DNA of 64,000 nucleotides. Source: Streptomyces sp. NRRL S-646. Its GTDB lineage: Bacteria > Actinomycetota > Actinomycetes > Streptomycetales > Streptomycetaceae. Each line of letters starts with the position of its first letter. The first letter of the stretch is position 1. The stretch is from NCBI RefSeq assembly GCF_000720765.1, contig NZ_JODC01000020.1, forward strand, positions 72,346-136,345, given 5' to 3'. A program made the translations under genes and the position numbers. Below the pieces are notes generated by a model. That model worked only from the letters and a program-made list of their open reading frames with translations, was not told the DNA's origin and made no database searches. Shown in pieces: positions 25,980 to 34,790 of this stretch.

Positions 25980-28232
25980 TCAGGTCACAGGGCTGAGCTT
26001 TTCGGTCACGGCGGCGACTTCGACGGGCACTCCGTTGAGGACCGCGTTGCCCGACAGCGGGTCGAGCAGGCTGCCGTCGAGGAGCTGGTTGACGTTGACG
26101 CCGGGGTCGGTGGCGGCATGGCTCATCCGGGTGCCGGGCCGGTCGTGGCCCCAGCCGTGCGGCAGGCTCACCACGCCCGGACGCACGGCGTCCGTGACCT
26201 CGGCGGGGGCGGTCACCTCTCCCCCGGCGCCCTTCACCCGTACTGCAGCCCCGTCCCGCACGCCGAGCCGCTCGGCGTCCTCGGGGTGGATGTGCAGCGT
26301 GCAGCGGTTCGTACCGCCGGTGAGGGCGGGGACGTTGTGCATCCAGCTGTTGTTGGAGCGCAGGTGCCGGCGGCCGACGAGGACGAGTTCGTCCGGGAGC
26401 CGGTCCAGGGCCGCCCGCAGCCGCGGCAGATCGTCCGCGATCGGCTGCGGCAGCAGCTCGACCTTGCCGCTCCTGGTCTTCAGGGGCTGCGGCAGCCGCG
26501 ACCCCAGCGGACCGAGGTCGATGCCGTGCGGGTGCGCGAGCAGCCGCTCCAGGCTCAGCCCGTCCGGTCGTACGCCGAAGCCGTCGCCGTAGGGGCCGAG
26601 GCGCAGCATCATGTCGAGCCGGCGCTCGGGGCCGGTCGTCCCGGTGAGCTGCGCGGCGAGTTCCTTCGGGTCGCGGCCGTGCACGGGCGACCAGGGCTCC
26701 TTGACCGCCTTGCCCAGGGTCTGCCCGATGACCAGGTCGTCGACGGCGGACGGGGCGGCGCCGTGCATGCCGGTGGCGGCCAGGATCAGCCGGGCGAAGA
26801 TCTCGGTCTCGGGCAGCCGGCCGGGCTCCAGAGGCACGGCGGGGCGGGTGTAGCGGACCTGGTTGCGTACGGCGAGGGTGTTGAACGCGAAGTCGTGGTG
26901 CGGGCTCTGCGAGGGCGGGGGCGGGGGCAGGACGACGGTCGCGTGGCGGGTGGTCTCGTTCAGGTACGGGTCGATGCTGACCATGAAGTCCAGGGAGTCC
27001 AGGGCCTTGTCGAGACGGTCGCCGTCGGGCGCCGAGAGCACGGGGTTGGCGGCGGAGGTGATGAGGGCGCGGATCGGCTCGCCCTCGTCGGTCGCGGTGT
27101 CGATCTCCTCGGCGAGCGCGGAGAGCGGCAACTCGCCCTTCGCCTCGGGGTGTCGGCTCACCCGGGAGTGCCAGCGGCCGAGCGTGAAGCCGTGGCTCGG
27201 TCCGGCGGGGCGGGGTGTGCGGTCGGTGGCCGCCTGCGGGAAGAGGGCGCCGCCGGGGCGGTCGAGGTTGCCGGTGAGGATGTCGAGGACGTCGACGAGC
27301 CAGCTGGCCAGGGTGCCGTGCGGGACGGTGCAGCTGCCGATGCGGCCGTATACGGCGGCGGTGGGGGCGGCGGCGAGTTCGCGGGCCAGGGTGCGGATCG
27401 TGGGGGCGTCCACGTCACAGGCTCCGGCTACGGCTTCGGGGGTGAAGTCCCGTACGGCCGCACGCAGTTCGTCCAGGCCCTGGAGGTGCGCGGTCAGTTC
27501 CCCGGTGTCGACGAGGCCTTCCTCGAACAGGACGTACGCCATCGCCGCGAGGAGCAGTGCGTCGGTGCCGGGGCGGATCGCGATGTGCCGGTCGGCGAGC
27601 TTGGCGGTGCGGGTGCGGCGCGGGTCGATGACCGTGAGGGTGCCGCCGCGGGCCTTGAGGGCCTTGAGCTTGCCGGGGAAGTCGGCGGCCGTGCACAGAC
27701 TCCCGTTGGACTCCAGGGGGTTGGCGCCGATAAGGAGCAGATGGTCGGTGTGGTCCAGGTCCGGCACCGGGATGGCGTTGGCGTCGCCGTAGAGCAGACC
27801 GCTGGAGACGTGCTTGGGCATCTGGTCGACCGTGGACGCGGTGAAGACGCTGCGGGTGCCGAGGCCGGCGAGCAGCACCGGCGGGTAGAGGGCGCCGGCC
27901 ATGGTGTGCACGTTCGGGTTGCCGAGGACGACGCCGACGGCGTTCGGGCCGTAGCGCTCGACGACCGCGCGGACACCGGCGGCGACCGCGTCGAAGGCCT
28001 CCTCCCAGGTGGCCTCGCGCAGCTCGCCGTCCTTGCGCACGAGCGGGGTGCGCAGCCGGTCGGGGTCGCCGTCCACGGCGCCGAAGGAGGCGCCCTTGGG
28101 GCAGATGAACCCCTTGCTGAACACGTCCTCACGGTCACCGCGGGCGCCGGTGACACGGGTGCCCTCGATGGTGAGGGTCAGCCCGCAGGTGGCCTCGCAC
28201 AGGGGGCAGATTCGCAGGGCGGTGCGGGACAC
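25980..28232 (-). CDS. Molybdopterin-dependent oxidoreductase (DMSO reductase/formate dehydrogenase superfamily)
   Basis: 750 residues. N-terminal [4Fe-4S] ligands Cys9, Cys12, Cys16 and Cys44 (CPLCEATCG ... GFICPKG), then the bis-MGD domains (LLLIGANPLESNGSL, VIDPRRTRTAKLADRHIAIRPGTDA) and a C-terminal MopB dinucleotide-binding domain (NSWMHNVPAL, LHIHPEDAERLGV, SLPHGWGHD). No Tat signal, so cytosolic. GTG start follows GGGAGGACCC. A perfect palindromic operator lies 48 bp upstream, behind a TetR gene. Substrate (formate-like or other) unknown. Confidence 0.92.
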   Translation of the reverse strand: MSRTALRICPLCEATCGLTLTIEGTRVTGARGDREDVFSKGFICPKGASFGAVDGDPDRLRTPLVRKDGELREATWEEAFDAVAAGVRAVVERYGPNAVGVVLGNPNVHTMAGALYPPVLLAGLGTRSVFTASTVDQMPKHVSSGLLYGDANAIPVPDLDHTDHLLLIGANPLESNGSLCTAADFPGKLKALKARGGTLTVIDPRRTRTAKLADRHIAIRPGTDALLLAAMAYVLFEEGLVDTGELTAHLQGLDELRAAVRDFTPEAVAGACDVDAPTIRTLARELAAAPTAAVYGRIGSCTVPHGTLASWLVDVLDILTGNLDRPGGALFPQAATDRTPRPAGPSHGFTLGRWHSRVSRHPEAKGELPLSALAEEIDTATDEGEPIRALITSAANPVLSAPDGDRLDKALDSLDFMVSIDPYLNETTRHATVVLPPPPPSQSPHHDFAFNTLAVRNQVRYTRPAVPLEPGRLPETEIFARLILAATGMHGAAPSAVDDLVIGQTLGKAVKEPWSPVHGRDPKELAAQLTGTTGPERRLDMMLRLGPYGDGFGVRPDGLSLERLLAHPHGIDLGPLGSRLPQPLKTRSGKVELLPQPIADDLPRLRAALDRLPDELVLVGRRHLRSNNSWMHNVPALTGGTNRCTLHIHPEDAERLGVRDGAAVRVKGAGGEVTAPAEVTDAVRPGVVSLPHGWGHDRPGTRMSHAATDPGVNVNQLLDGSLLDPLSGNAVLNGVPVEVAAVTEKLSPVT

Positions 28233-28279
28233 GGGTCCTCCCGGTGGCGGCGACGATGACGCTCGTATTGTGCGGCCGA

Positions 28280-28297
28280 GCATACCGACCGGTATGC
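28280..28297. promoter_or_regulatory. Perfect TetR-type operator before the molybdopterin oxidoreductase
   Basis: GCATACCG-AC-CGGTATGC, perfect 8-2-8 palindrome between the TetR stop and the oxidoreductase start. One arm recurs at 1463-1480 before the SDR/ligase operon. Most likely bound by the TetR encoded just upstream. Confidence 0.7.
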
Positions 28298-28359
28298 ACG
28301 GAGGGGAGGCCTCTTCGGGGACGAGGTCGGAAATCCGCGAGCCGCGGCCCTGCGGGGTC

Positions 28360-28977
28360 TCAGTCCAGCACGCGCGCCAGATACGCCCGCAGCAGCTCCC
28401 GCGTCTCCTCGATGATCTTCTCGTCGCCCTCCGGGGCCACTCGGAAGGCCAGGTGGACCAGGGTGTCGGCGGTCTCCACGGCGATCAGGAAGGTGCGGCG
28501 CAGATCGTCGTCCGGCTCCCGGTCGAGATAGCCGGAGAGCAGGTCGGTGAGGCGGTCGGCGACACGGTGGTTGGGTTCGGAGTTGCGCGCACCGACCGGG
28601 ATCTGGTTGCCGAAGTCGACGAGGGAGAAACCGGGCGCGGTGCGCTTCATGGCCAGGTACTCGTCGAGGACGGCGTCCATCGCCGAGCGCCAGCCTCCGT
28701 CGCCGGCCGACTTCAGCCGCTCGGTGACCTGCTCGGTGAAGCGCTCGAGGTTGCGCTGGGCGAGGGCGTCGGCCATCTGCCGCTTGTTGCCGAAGAAGCG
28801 GTAGACCGAGCCGATGGGGACCCCGGCGCGCAGGGCCACGGCCCGGGTGCTCAGGTCGTCGTAGCCGACCTCGTCGAGGAGGTCGGCACAGGCGTCGAGG
28901 ATCCTGGTGAGGCGTTCGGCACTGCGCCGCTGCACAGGCGCTCGGCGTAGCGATGTCGCGTGGGGCACAGGCTTCAT
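28360..28977 (-). CDS. TetR/AcrR-family transcriptional regulator
   Basis: 205 residues from MKPVPHATS. HTH at about 24-65 (ILDACADLLDEVGYDDLSTRAVALRAGVPIGSVYRFFGNK), C-terminal domain with the ETRELLRAYL end seen in lipid-linked TetRs. Start ATG at 28977 overlaps the stop of the lipoprotein gene (ATGA), so it is coupled to it. The oxidoreductase gene and its operator lie immediately downstream. Confidence 0.92.
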   Translation of the reverse strand: MKPVPHATSLRRAPVQRRSAERLTRILDACADLLDEVGYDDLSTRAVALRAGVPIGSVYRFFGNKRQMADALAQRNLERFTEQVTERLKSAGDGGWRSAMDAVLDEYLAMKRTAPGFSLVDFGNQIPVGARNSEPNHRVADRLTDLLSGYLDREPDDDLRRTFLIAVETADTLVHLAFRVAPEGDEKIIEETRELLRAYLARVLD

Positions 28978-29555
28978 GATGCCGTTCCGGAGCGCTCCGG
29001 TGAACCTCGCCCCCCAGTACTTGAATGAGTGGCAGGCGCACCCAGTGCGGCTCCGCCGCGGGGCGCGGCCGTGATGTCGGCCGTGCTCTCCACGGGCCGG
29101 CCCTGCACGGCCCATACGGTGCCGTCGTCGGCGTACAGCCGGGCGGTGACGTGATGCGTGCCGCGCGGTACGAACCTGGCCGGGAGGCGGCAGGTGAGGC
29201 CGCGGAGCCGGGTGACGAGCCGGCCGTCGACGAAGACGTACGCGAGACCGCGGCCGGCCGCCGCGCGCGACTTCGTGCCGCGGGGTGAGAAGCGGAAGTT
29301 GCGGACGGTCAGATATACGTCCCAGGCGTTGCCGGAGTCCGGCTGCACCTCGATCCCGACCTCCGGCGCACCCTTCTTCTTCACTTCACGGTAGTGCCGC
29401 CCCTGCTTGTCCGTGTTGTCCAGCAGCTTGCCCACCGGCGAGATCGAATCGCCGTTCTTCCCCTCGTGCGCATCACTGGAGCCGCAGCTCACGGATCCGG
29501 TCAGCAGCAGGACACAGACCGCGAGCGCGGCTGGAAGACCCCGCGTCCACGACAT
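28974..29555 (-). CDS. Predicted lipoprotein, hypothetical
   Basis: 193 residues from MSWTRGLP. Signal with hydrophobic LAVCVLLLTGSVSC and a loose lipobox (SVSC, Cys25), then charged KNGDSISPVGKLLDN. The rest is a beta-sandwich-like ectodomain (VYLTVRNFRFSPRG, VFVDGRLVTRLRG, HHVTARLYADDGTVW). First gene of a two-gene unit with the TetR. Divergent from hmgA. Not recognised beyond being exported. A GTG at 29585 would extend it by 10 residues. Confidence 0.75.
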   Translation of the reverse strand: MSWTRGLPAALAVCVLLLTGSVSCGSSDAHEGKNGDSISPVGKLLDNTDKQGRHYREVKKKGAPEVGIEVQPDSGNAWDVYLTVRNFRFSPRGTKSRAAAGRGLAYVFVDGRLVTRLRGLTCRLPARFVPRGTHHVTARLYADDGTVWAVQGRPVESTADITAAPRGGAALGAPATHSSTGGRGSPERSGTAS

Positions 29556-29734
29556 GCCCGGGAGACTAGAACACCGGTCCGACACTCGGATCCCCCTGGA
29601 GTCTGGTTCTCGTTCCTCCCTGATGAGGAGGCCCGGGTACCCCCTTGCGCGCGCGAAACCGCAATCCTACGGTGATGCATAGGAATCAGAAGGCATCGAT
29701 CTGCATGTCTGCATCAGTCCGCAAGGGAGCGACG

Positions 29735-31051
29735 ATGAGCGGGGACGCGCGCAAGACGGCCGAGGGGCTGACCCACCTCTCCGGTTTCGGCAACGAGCAC
29801 AGCTCGGAGGCCGTGCCCGGCGCCCTGCCCGAGGGCCGCAACGCGCCACAGCGCGCACCGCTCGGGCTGTACGCGGAACAGCTCAGCGGTACGGCGTTCA
29901 CCGAGCCGCGGGCCCACAACCGCCGCTCCTGGCTCTACCGCATCCGCCCCTCGGCCGCGCACCCGGCGTTCACACGCACGGACAACGGCGCGATCCGTAC
30001 GGCCCCGTTCACCGAGTCGGTACCCGACCCGAACCGCCTGCGCTGGAACCCGCTGCCCGAGCCCCCGGCCGGCACGGACTTCCTGGCCGGCCTGTGGACC
30101 CTGGGCGGCAACGGCGACGCCACCCAGCGCACCGGAATGGCCGTGCACCTGTATCACGCCAACTCCTCGATGGAGCGCGTCTTCAGCGACGCGGACGGCG
30201 AGCTGCTGATCGTCCCGGAGCACGGCGGACTGCTGCTGCGCACGGAGTTCGGGCTGCTGCATGTGGAGCCGGGACATGTGGCGCTGGTTCCCCGTGGGGT
30301 GCGCTTCCGTGTGGAACTGCTGGATCCCTCTGCCCGCGGTTATGTGTGCGAGAACTACGGGGCGCCCTTCCACCTCCCCGACCTGGGCCCGATCGGCGCC
30401 AACGGCCTCGCCAACGCCCGCGACTTCCAGGCCCCCGTAGCCGCCTACGAGGACGTCGAGGGCCCGGTGGAGGTGGTGAACAAGTTCTGCGGCAACCTCT
30501 GGACGGCCGTGTACGACCACTCGCCGCTCGACGTGGTCGCCTGGCACGGCAACCACGTCCCCTACGTCTACGACCTGCGGCGCTTCAACGTCATCGGCAG
30601 CATCTCCTACGACCACCCCGACCCGTCGATCTTCACGGTGCTGACGTCGCCGTCCGACACCCCGGGCCTGGCCGGCGTCGACTTCGTCGTCTTCGCTCCG
30701 CGCTGGCTGGTGGGCGAGGACACCTTCCGGCCGCCGTACTTCCACCGGAACGTGATGAGCGAGTACATGGGCCTGATCGAGGGCGCCTACGACGCCAAGG
30801 CGGAGGGCTTCGTGCCGGGCGGCGGCTCGCTGCACAACATGATGTCGGCGCACGGGCCGGACCGGGAGACCTTCGACCGGGCGAGCGCGGCCGAGCTGAA
30901 GCCGCAGAAGGTGGACGACGGGCTGGCGTTCATGTTCGAGACCCGGTGGCCGGTGACGCTCACCCCGCAGGCGGCGGGCGCGGAGCACCTGCAGCAGCGC
31001 TACGACGACGTGTGGCAGGGCCTCGAGCGGCATTTCCGCCCGTTGCACTGA
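29735..31051 (+). CDS. hmgA: Homogentisate 1,2-dioxygenase
   Basis: 438 residues. Opens the homogentisate ring to maleylacetoacetate in tyrosine/phenylalanine catabolism, using Fe(II). The metal triad His337, Glu343 and His373 is in [11 protein letters not shown] and [11 protein letters not shown]; the cupin core and [13 protein letters not shown] N-terminus ([18 protein letters not shown]) are intact. ATG at 29735 is preceded by AAGGGAGC, favouring it over upstream in-frame codons. Followed after 27 bp by a GntR/HutC-type regulator, its likely controller. Confidence 0.97.
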   Translation: MSGDARKTAEGLTHLSGFGNEHSSEAVPGALPEGRNAPQRAPLGLYAEQLSGTAFTEPRAHNRRSWLYRIRPSAAHPAFTRTDNGAIRTAPFTESVPDPNRLRWNPLPEPPAGTDFLAGLWTLGGNGDATQRTGMAVHLYHANSSMERVFSDADGELLIVPEHGGLLLRTEFGLLHVEPGHVALVPRGVRFRVELLDPSARGYVCENYGAPFHLPDLGPIGANGLANARDFQAPVAAYEDVEGPVEVVNKFCGNLWTAVYDHSPLDVVAWHGNHVPYVYDLRRFNVIGSISYDHPDPSIFTVLTSPSDTPGLAGVDFVVFAPRWLVGEDTFRPPYFHRNVMSEYMGLIEGAYDAKAEGFVPGGGSLHNMMSAHGPDRETFDRASAAELKPQKVDDGLAFMFETRWPVTLTPQAAGAEHLQQRYDDVWQGLERHFRPLH

Positions 31052-31054
31052 TCG

Positions 31055-31069
31055 CGTACGACCGGTACG
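31055..31069. promoter_or_regulatory. Short inverted repeat between hmgA and the GntR gene
   Basis: CGTAC-GACCG-GTACG, 5-5-5, four bases after the hmgA stop and ten before the GntR start. Could be an autoregulatory GntR site or a weak hairpin. Confidence 0.3.
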
Positions 31070-31078
31070 GATAGGCCC

Positions 31079-31828
31079 GTGACCTCCTTCGCCCCGGACT
31101 CGATCGTCCTGAACCGCAAGCTGCCGCTCTGGTACCAGGTGTCGCAGTCCCTGCGCGCCTCGATACTGGGCCGCTCGCCCCAGGACCCGCTGCGACTGCC
31201 CACCGAGGAGCAGCTGGCGGGGCACTACGGGGTGAGCGTGCTGACCATGCGGCAGGCGCTGAAGGAGCTGGAGGACGAGGGCCTGATCACCCGCCACCGC
31301 CGCCGGGGCACGTTCATCGAGCCCGACGCCCTGAGGGGTGCCCCGGTCCGGCTGCTCGGCTCGGTGGACGCGATCGTGGCCCAGCAGTCCGGGATGGTGA
31401 CGGAGCTGCTGGACCACGGCAGCGCGCCCGTGCCGCCCGAACTCGCCGAGCACTTCCCGGAGACCGGCGAGGTGGCCACGTACCACCGGCTGCGCTGCGA
31501 CGAGAAGACGGGCGAGCCGACCAACCACGCCCGCAACTACGTCCGTCCCGAACTGGCCGCCCGCTTCGACCCCGCCGACCTGCTGCGCCGCCCGATGACC
31601 AAGGTGCTGCGCGACATCGTCCGGGCGGACATCAGCCGCATCACGGACACCGTGGAGGCCCGCCTGGCCGACCCGGAGACGGCCCGTCTGCTCCAAGTCC
31701 CGCTGCTCAGCCCGATCCTGCACTACACGGGCGTGACGTACGACGGGGACGGACGAGTCCTGGACGTGGCCGTCATCCACTACCGCGGCGACCGCTTCTC
31801 CTTCACGGTGACCCTGGACGCCACATGA
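31079..31828 (+). CDS. GntR-family regulator, HutC/UTRA subfamily
   Basis: 249 residues from GTG. Winged HTH at about 18-80 (PLWYQVSQSLRASIL, LPTEEQLAGHYGVSVLTMRQALKELEDEGLITRHRRRGTFI) then a UTRA ligand-binding domain (about 100-245) ending FSFTVTLDAT. In this position it probably senses an aromatic-amino-acid catabolite and controls hmgA (context only). Confidence 0.92.
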   Translation: MTSFAPDSIVLNRKLPLWYQVSQSLRASILGRSPQDPLRLPTEEQLAGHYGVSVLTMRQALKELEDEGLITRHRRRGTFIEPDALRGAPVRLLGSVDAIVAQQSGMVTELLDHGSAPVPPELAEHFPETGEVATYHRLRCDEKTGEPTNHARNYVRPELAARFDPADLLRRPMTKVLRDIVRADISRITDTVEARLADPETARLLQVPLLSPILHYTGVTYDGDGRVLDVAVIHYRGDRFSFTVTLDAT

Positions 31829-31868
31829 CGTCACCGGCCCACCCTGCCTGTCGGCGCAAGGTCGTACG

Positions 31869-33029
31869 ATGCCCAGCGTGACGCACGACGACGCTCCGCT
31901 GCTCGCGGACCTCATGCCGTGGTCCGTCGCACCGCCGCGGCTCGGCCGGGGGTGGCCGACGGGCCCCGACGCCGCATCCCTGAAGGCCCGCTGGGACGCC
32001 CTGATGAAGGCCGAGGGCCCGGACCGCGAGGCCCTGTTCGAACCGACCCGCTCGCGCACGCTGCGCTCGGCGGTCGGCCGGCTGCCGGGCCAGTCGAGCG
32101 GCACGCAGAAACTCATCCACGCGTCGGGCCCCTGCCCCGAGCCGGTCCGCGTCCTGCACGCCCCCTTCGACGAACAGTGGCTGCTCCTCGACCACCGCCT
32201 GATCGACGCGGCCCGTCCCGAGCTGTGGCGGGTGGCGGACGAGCACCAGGTCTTCGTCACCGAGACGGCCACGGAAAGCACCGGCCCGCACCTCCTGGCC
32301 ACCTCCCACCTCCCTCTGATGCGCCCCGGCCGCATCCGCCCCCTCTACCGCCGCCCCGGCGGCACGGAACCCAACCTGGCCCCGGGCCTGCTGGACCACC
32401 TGAGCGCCCGCCTCGGCCACTCCCCCGGCCCGTCGGACCTCCTCGCCTGGACCATGGCAACGGTAGGGCCGGACCTGACGGTCCCCCTCACCGAGGATGC
32501 CGAACTCTGGTCGCACGGCGTGGAGTTGGGTCGCCGCATCCTCTGGCTGATGCGCCGCAACGGCGACCGCCCCAAGCTCCCGGGAGGCCGCCGCCCGTAC
32601 GTCCGCGCCCCGCTACCGTCCCGGCCGCTCACGATCGCCTACGACCGCGACGAGGAAACCCTGCTGCTCGACGAGGGCCGCATCTCGCCGGTACCCCCGG
32701 AGGCCTGGGACTTCGAGGCGGCCGGCGTCCGGGTCCTGGAGCAGTGGTTCGCGACCCGCACGGCACAGCCCGAGCCGGGAACGCTGACGGCGATCCGTCC
32801 GACCACCTGGCCGCAGCCGTGGACGTCGGAGCTGCTGGAGCTGATCACGGTCCTGGCACTGTTGGCCGAACTAAGGCCACAGCAGGCGGAGTTGACGGTG
32901 ACAGCCCCCGTCACGGCGTCCGACCTGCACAAGGCGGGAGTGCTCCCGGCACCGGAGGCGGCGCGCAGACCGGCCTCGGTTCTCGACCACCACGAAGAAG
33001 GCCCCGAGGGCCAGTTCGCGCTGATCTAG
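31869..33029 (+). CDS. Type ISP restriction/modification-like specificity domain protein
   Basis: 386 residues. I recognise it from similar Streptomyces proteins annotated as type ISP restriction/modification enzyme (N-terminus LMPWSVAPPRLGRGWPTGPDAA, then GLLDHLS and DLLAWTMATVGPDLTVPLTEDAELW). No helicase, nuclease or methyltransferase motif (no DPPY/NPPF) is present, so at most it is the C-terminal target-recognition part of a Type ISP enzyme standing alone. No other restriction gene is near. Its present role is unknown; recognition is from memory. Confidence 0.6.
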   Translation: MPSVTHDDAPLLADLMPWSVAPPRLGRGWPTGPDAASLKARWDALMKAEGPDREALFEPTRSRTLRSAVGRLPGQSSGTQKLIHASGPCPEPVRVLHAPFDEQWLLLDHRLIDAARPELWRVADEHQVFVTETATESTGPHLLATSHLPLMRPGRIRPLYRRPGGTEPNLAPGLLDHLSARLGHSPGPSDLLAWTMATVGPDLTVPLTEDAELWSHGVELGRRILWLMRRNGDRPKLPGGRRPYVRAPLPSRPLTIAYDRDEETLLLDEGRISPVPPEAWDFEAAGVRVLEQWFATRTAQPEPGTLTAIRPTTWPQPWTSELLELITVLALLAELRPQQAELTVTAPVTASDLHKAGVLPAPEAARRPASVLDHHEEGPEGQFALI

Positions 33030-33053
33030 TTCCACGCCGTCCAGTCCCTGGGG

Positions 33054-33767
33054 CTAGTCCCTGGGCTCGAACGCGTCCAGGATCCGGCTCAGCATCAACT
33101 CGAAGGCCCCATCCAGATCGATCGGACCGGGGTCCTCCGTGAAAGCCGCCGCCATCCGCGGGTAGGCCCCGCCGCCCACCTGGCTCCCGAGGTAGGCGAT
33201 ACGCACCGCACTCTCCTCCTCCGCCGACCACGGCAACGACCGCGTCCGCTCGGCGGCAGCCAACTCAGTGGCGACATAGGACGTCACACACCCGTTCAGC
33301 ATCCCGACGAGCTGCATCTTCATGCCGTAGCGCGCATCGAGCGGGTCCAGGCAGGCCAGACAGTGCTCCAGATAGCGCAGGGCGTTCGGACTGAACCCGT
33401 ACACCGGTGACATCAGCCGCGTGAGCCACGGATGCCGGTGCATCAGCGCCCGCGTCTGCTGGGCGACCCGGCGCATGTCGGCCCGCCAGTCCCCCGACGG
33501 CTCCCACAGCTCGTGCTCGCCGCTGACCGCGTCCACCATCAGCTCGTACAGGTCCTCCTTGCGGGGGACGTAGTTGTAGAGCGACATGGTCCCGCAGCCC
33601 AGCTCGGCCGCGACGTGCCGCATCGACACCGCGTCCAGGCCGCCCTCGTCGGCGACCTTCACCGCAGCCGCCGCGATGTCGGCACGCGTGTAGGCCGGCC
33701 TCGGCCCCCGGCCCGTCCGCTCGGGACGCGCCCAGATCACTTCGGGTACCGCCGCTCGGCCCGCCAT
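33054..33767 (-). CDS. TetR-family repressor of the divergent ABC exporter
   Basis: 237 residues. HTH at about 30-73 (AAAAVKVADEGGLDAVSMRHVAAELGCGTMSLYNYVPRKEDLYELM), TetR_C-type ligand domain. GAGGTGAT precedes the ATG. Divergent from a DrrA/DrrB-like exporter; the 63-bp gap holds a perfect 17-bp palindrome, and a second site lies in the first codons of the ATPase gene. Classic drug-responsive repressor/exporter arrangement. Confidence 0.93.
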   Translation of the reverse strand: MAGRAAVPEVIWARPERTGRGPRPAYTRADIAAAAVKVADEGGLDAVSMRHVAAELGCGTMSLYNYVPRKEDLYELMVDAVSGEHELWEPSGDWRADMRRVAQQTRALMHRHPWLTRLMSPVYGFSPNALRYLEHCLACLDPLDARYGMKMQLVGMLNGCVTSYVATELAAAERTRSLPWSAEEESAVRIAYLGSQVGGGAYPRMAAAFTEDPGPIDLDGAFELMLSRILDAFEPRD

Positions 33768-33794
33768 CGATCATCACCTCGCCCACCATCCTAG

Positions 33795-33824
33795 TTACGT
33801 ACACCGTACGTAGTGCGCTATGGT
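33795..33824 (+). promoter_or_regulatory. Promoter of the ABC exporter, probably leaderless
   Basis: TTACGT (33795-33800) and TATGGT (33819-33824) are separated by 18 bp. The expected start point is the A of the ATG at 33831, and no ribosome site is visible. The first operator overlaps the -35 box and spacer, so bound repressor would block polymerase. Confidence 0.5.
33796..33812. promoter_or_regulatory. TetR operator O1
   Basis: TACGTAC-ACC-GTACGTA, perfect 7-3-7 palindrome in the divergent intergenic region. Confidence 0.75.
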
Positions 33825-33830
33825 CAAGAC

Positions 33831-34790
33831 ATGACTTCTACGTACGCTGTACTTAGTGAAGGTCTGGAGAAGAGGTTCGGCGAGGTGCACGCGGTGCGCG
33901 GGCTGGATCTCGCGGTGGCCGAGGGCACGGTCTGCGGCGTCCTCGGGCCGAACGGGGCGGGCAAGACGACGGCCGTACGGCTGCTGACGACGCTGCTGCG
34001 GCCGGACGCGGGCTCGGCACGGATCGCGGGGCACGACCTCGTCCGGGAGCCCGCGGCCGTCCGGCGCAGGATCGGCGTCACGGGGCAGTACGCGTCGGTC
34101 GACGGTGACCTCACGGGCCGCGAGAACCTGCAGCTGTTCGCGCGGCTGCACCGGGTGCGGGCGCCGGGGCAGCGCGCCGACGAGCTGCTCGAGCGGTTCG
34201 GGCTGGCAGAGGCCGCCGGCCGGGCGGCGTCGACCTACTCGGGCGGGATGCGCCGCCGGCTGGACCTGGCGGCGAGCCTGATCCGCCGGCCGGAGGTGCT
34301 GTTCCTGGACGAGCCGACGACGGGGCTCGACCCGGCCAGCCGCAATCTGATCTGGACGGCCGTGCGCGAGCTCACGTCCGACGGTACGACGGTGCTGCTG
34401 ACCACGCAGTATCTGGAGGAGGCCGACCAACTCGCCGACGACATCGCCCTGGTGGACCGGGGACGGGTGGCACACACGGGTTCGCCGGCCCAGTTCAAGG
34501 GGCTCATCGGGGCGTACGTCGAGGTGGTCGTCGCGGACGCGGACGTGCTGGTGAAGGCGGCCGGGGTGCTCGATCAACTCACGGGCGCCGAGCCGTCGTT
34601 CGACCGTGAACGCAACGCCGTCGGCGCGGTCACCAGGGACCGGACGCTCACACTGCCCCGCCTGGTGCGCGAACTCGACACGGCGGGCGTGCCGTTGCTC
34701 GATGCGGCCCTGCGTCCGCCGACGCTCGACGAGGCCTTTCTGCGGCTGACAGAAAACAACACCGAGGACGACAAGGAGCATGCCGCATGA
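33831..34790 (+). CDS. ABC exporter ATPase, DrrA-like
   Basis: 319 residues from ATG. Walker A GPNGAGKT (39-46), signature YSGGMRRRLDLA, Walker B VLFLDEPTTGLD, and the C-terminal dimerisation tail typical of daunorubicin-resistance (DrrA) ATPases. An in-frame GTG at 33813 exists, but the promoter layout favours 33831. Its codons 3-9 are themselves part of a second operator. Stop overlaps the permease start by ATGA. Confidence 0.94.
   Translation: MTSTYAVLSEGLEKRFGEVHAVRGLDLAVAEGTVCGVLGPNGAGKTTAVRLLTTLLRPDAGSARIAGHDLVREPAAVRRRIGVTGQYASVDGDLTGRENLQLFARLHRVRAPGQRADELLERFGLAEAAGRAASTYSGGMRRRLDLAASLIRRPEVLFLDEPTTGLDPASRNLIWTAVRELTSDGTTVLLTTQYLEEADQLADDIALVDRGRVAHTGSPAQFKGLIGAYVEVVVADADVLVKAAGVLDQLTGAEPSFDRERNAVGAVTRDRTLTLPRLVRELDTAGVPLLDAALRPPTLDEAFLRLTENNTEDDKEHAA
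33839..33855. promoter_or_regulatory. TetR operator O2 inside the ATPase coding sequence
   Basis: TACGTAC-GCT-GTACTTA, 7-3-7 with one mismatch between arms; centre 43 bp (about four helical turns) from O1. Codes for residues 4-9, so the coding sequence and the operator are constrained together. Confidence 0.65.

Noticed and set aside
28987..29000. Perfect palindrome CCGGAGCGCTCCGG before the TetR gene
   Set aside because: It lies within the lipoprotein coding sequence (GSPERSG) and GC palindromes this short are common here.
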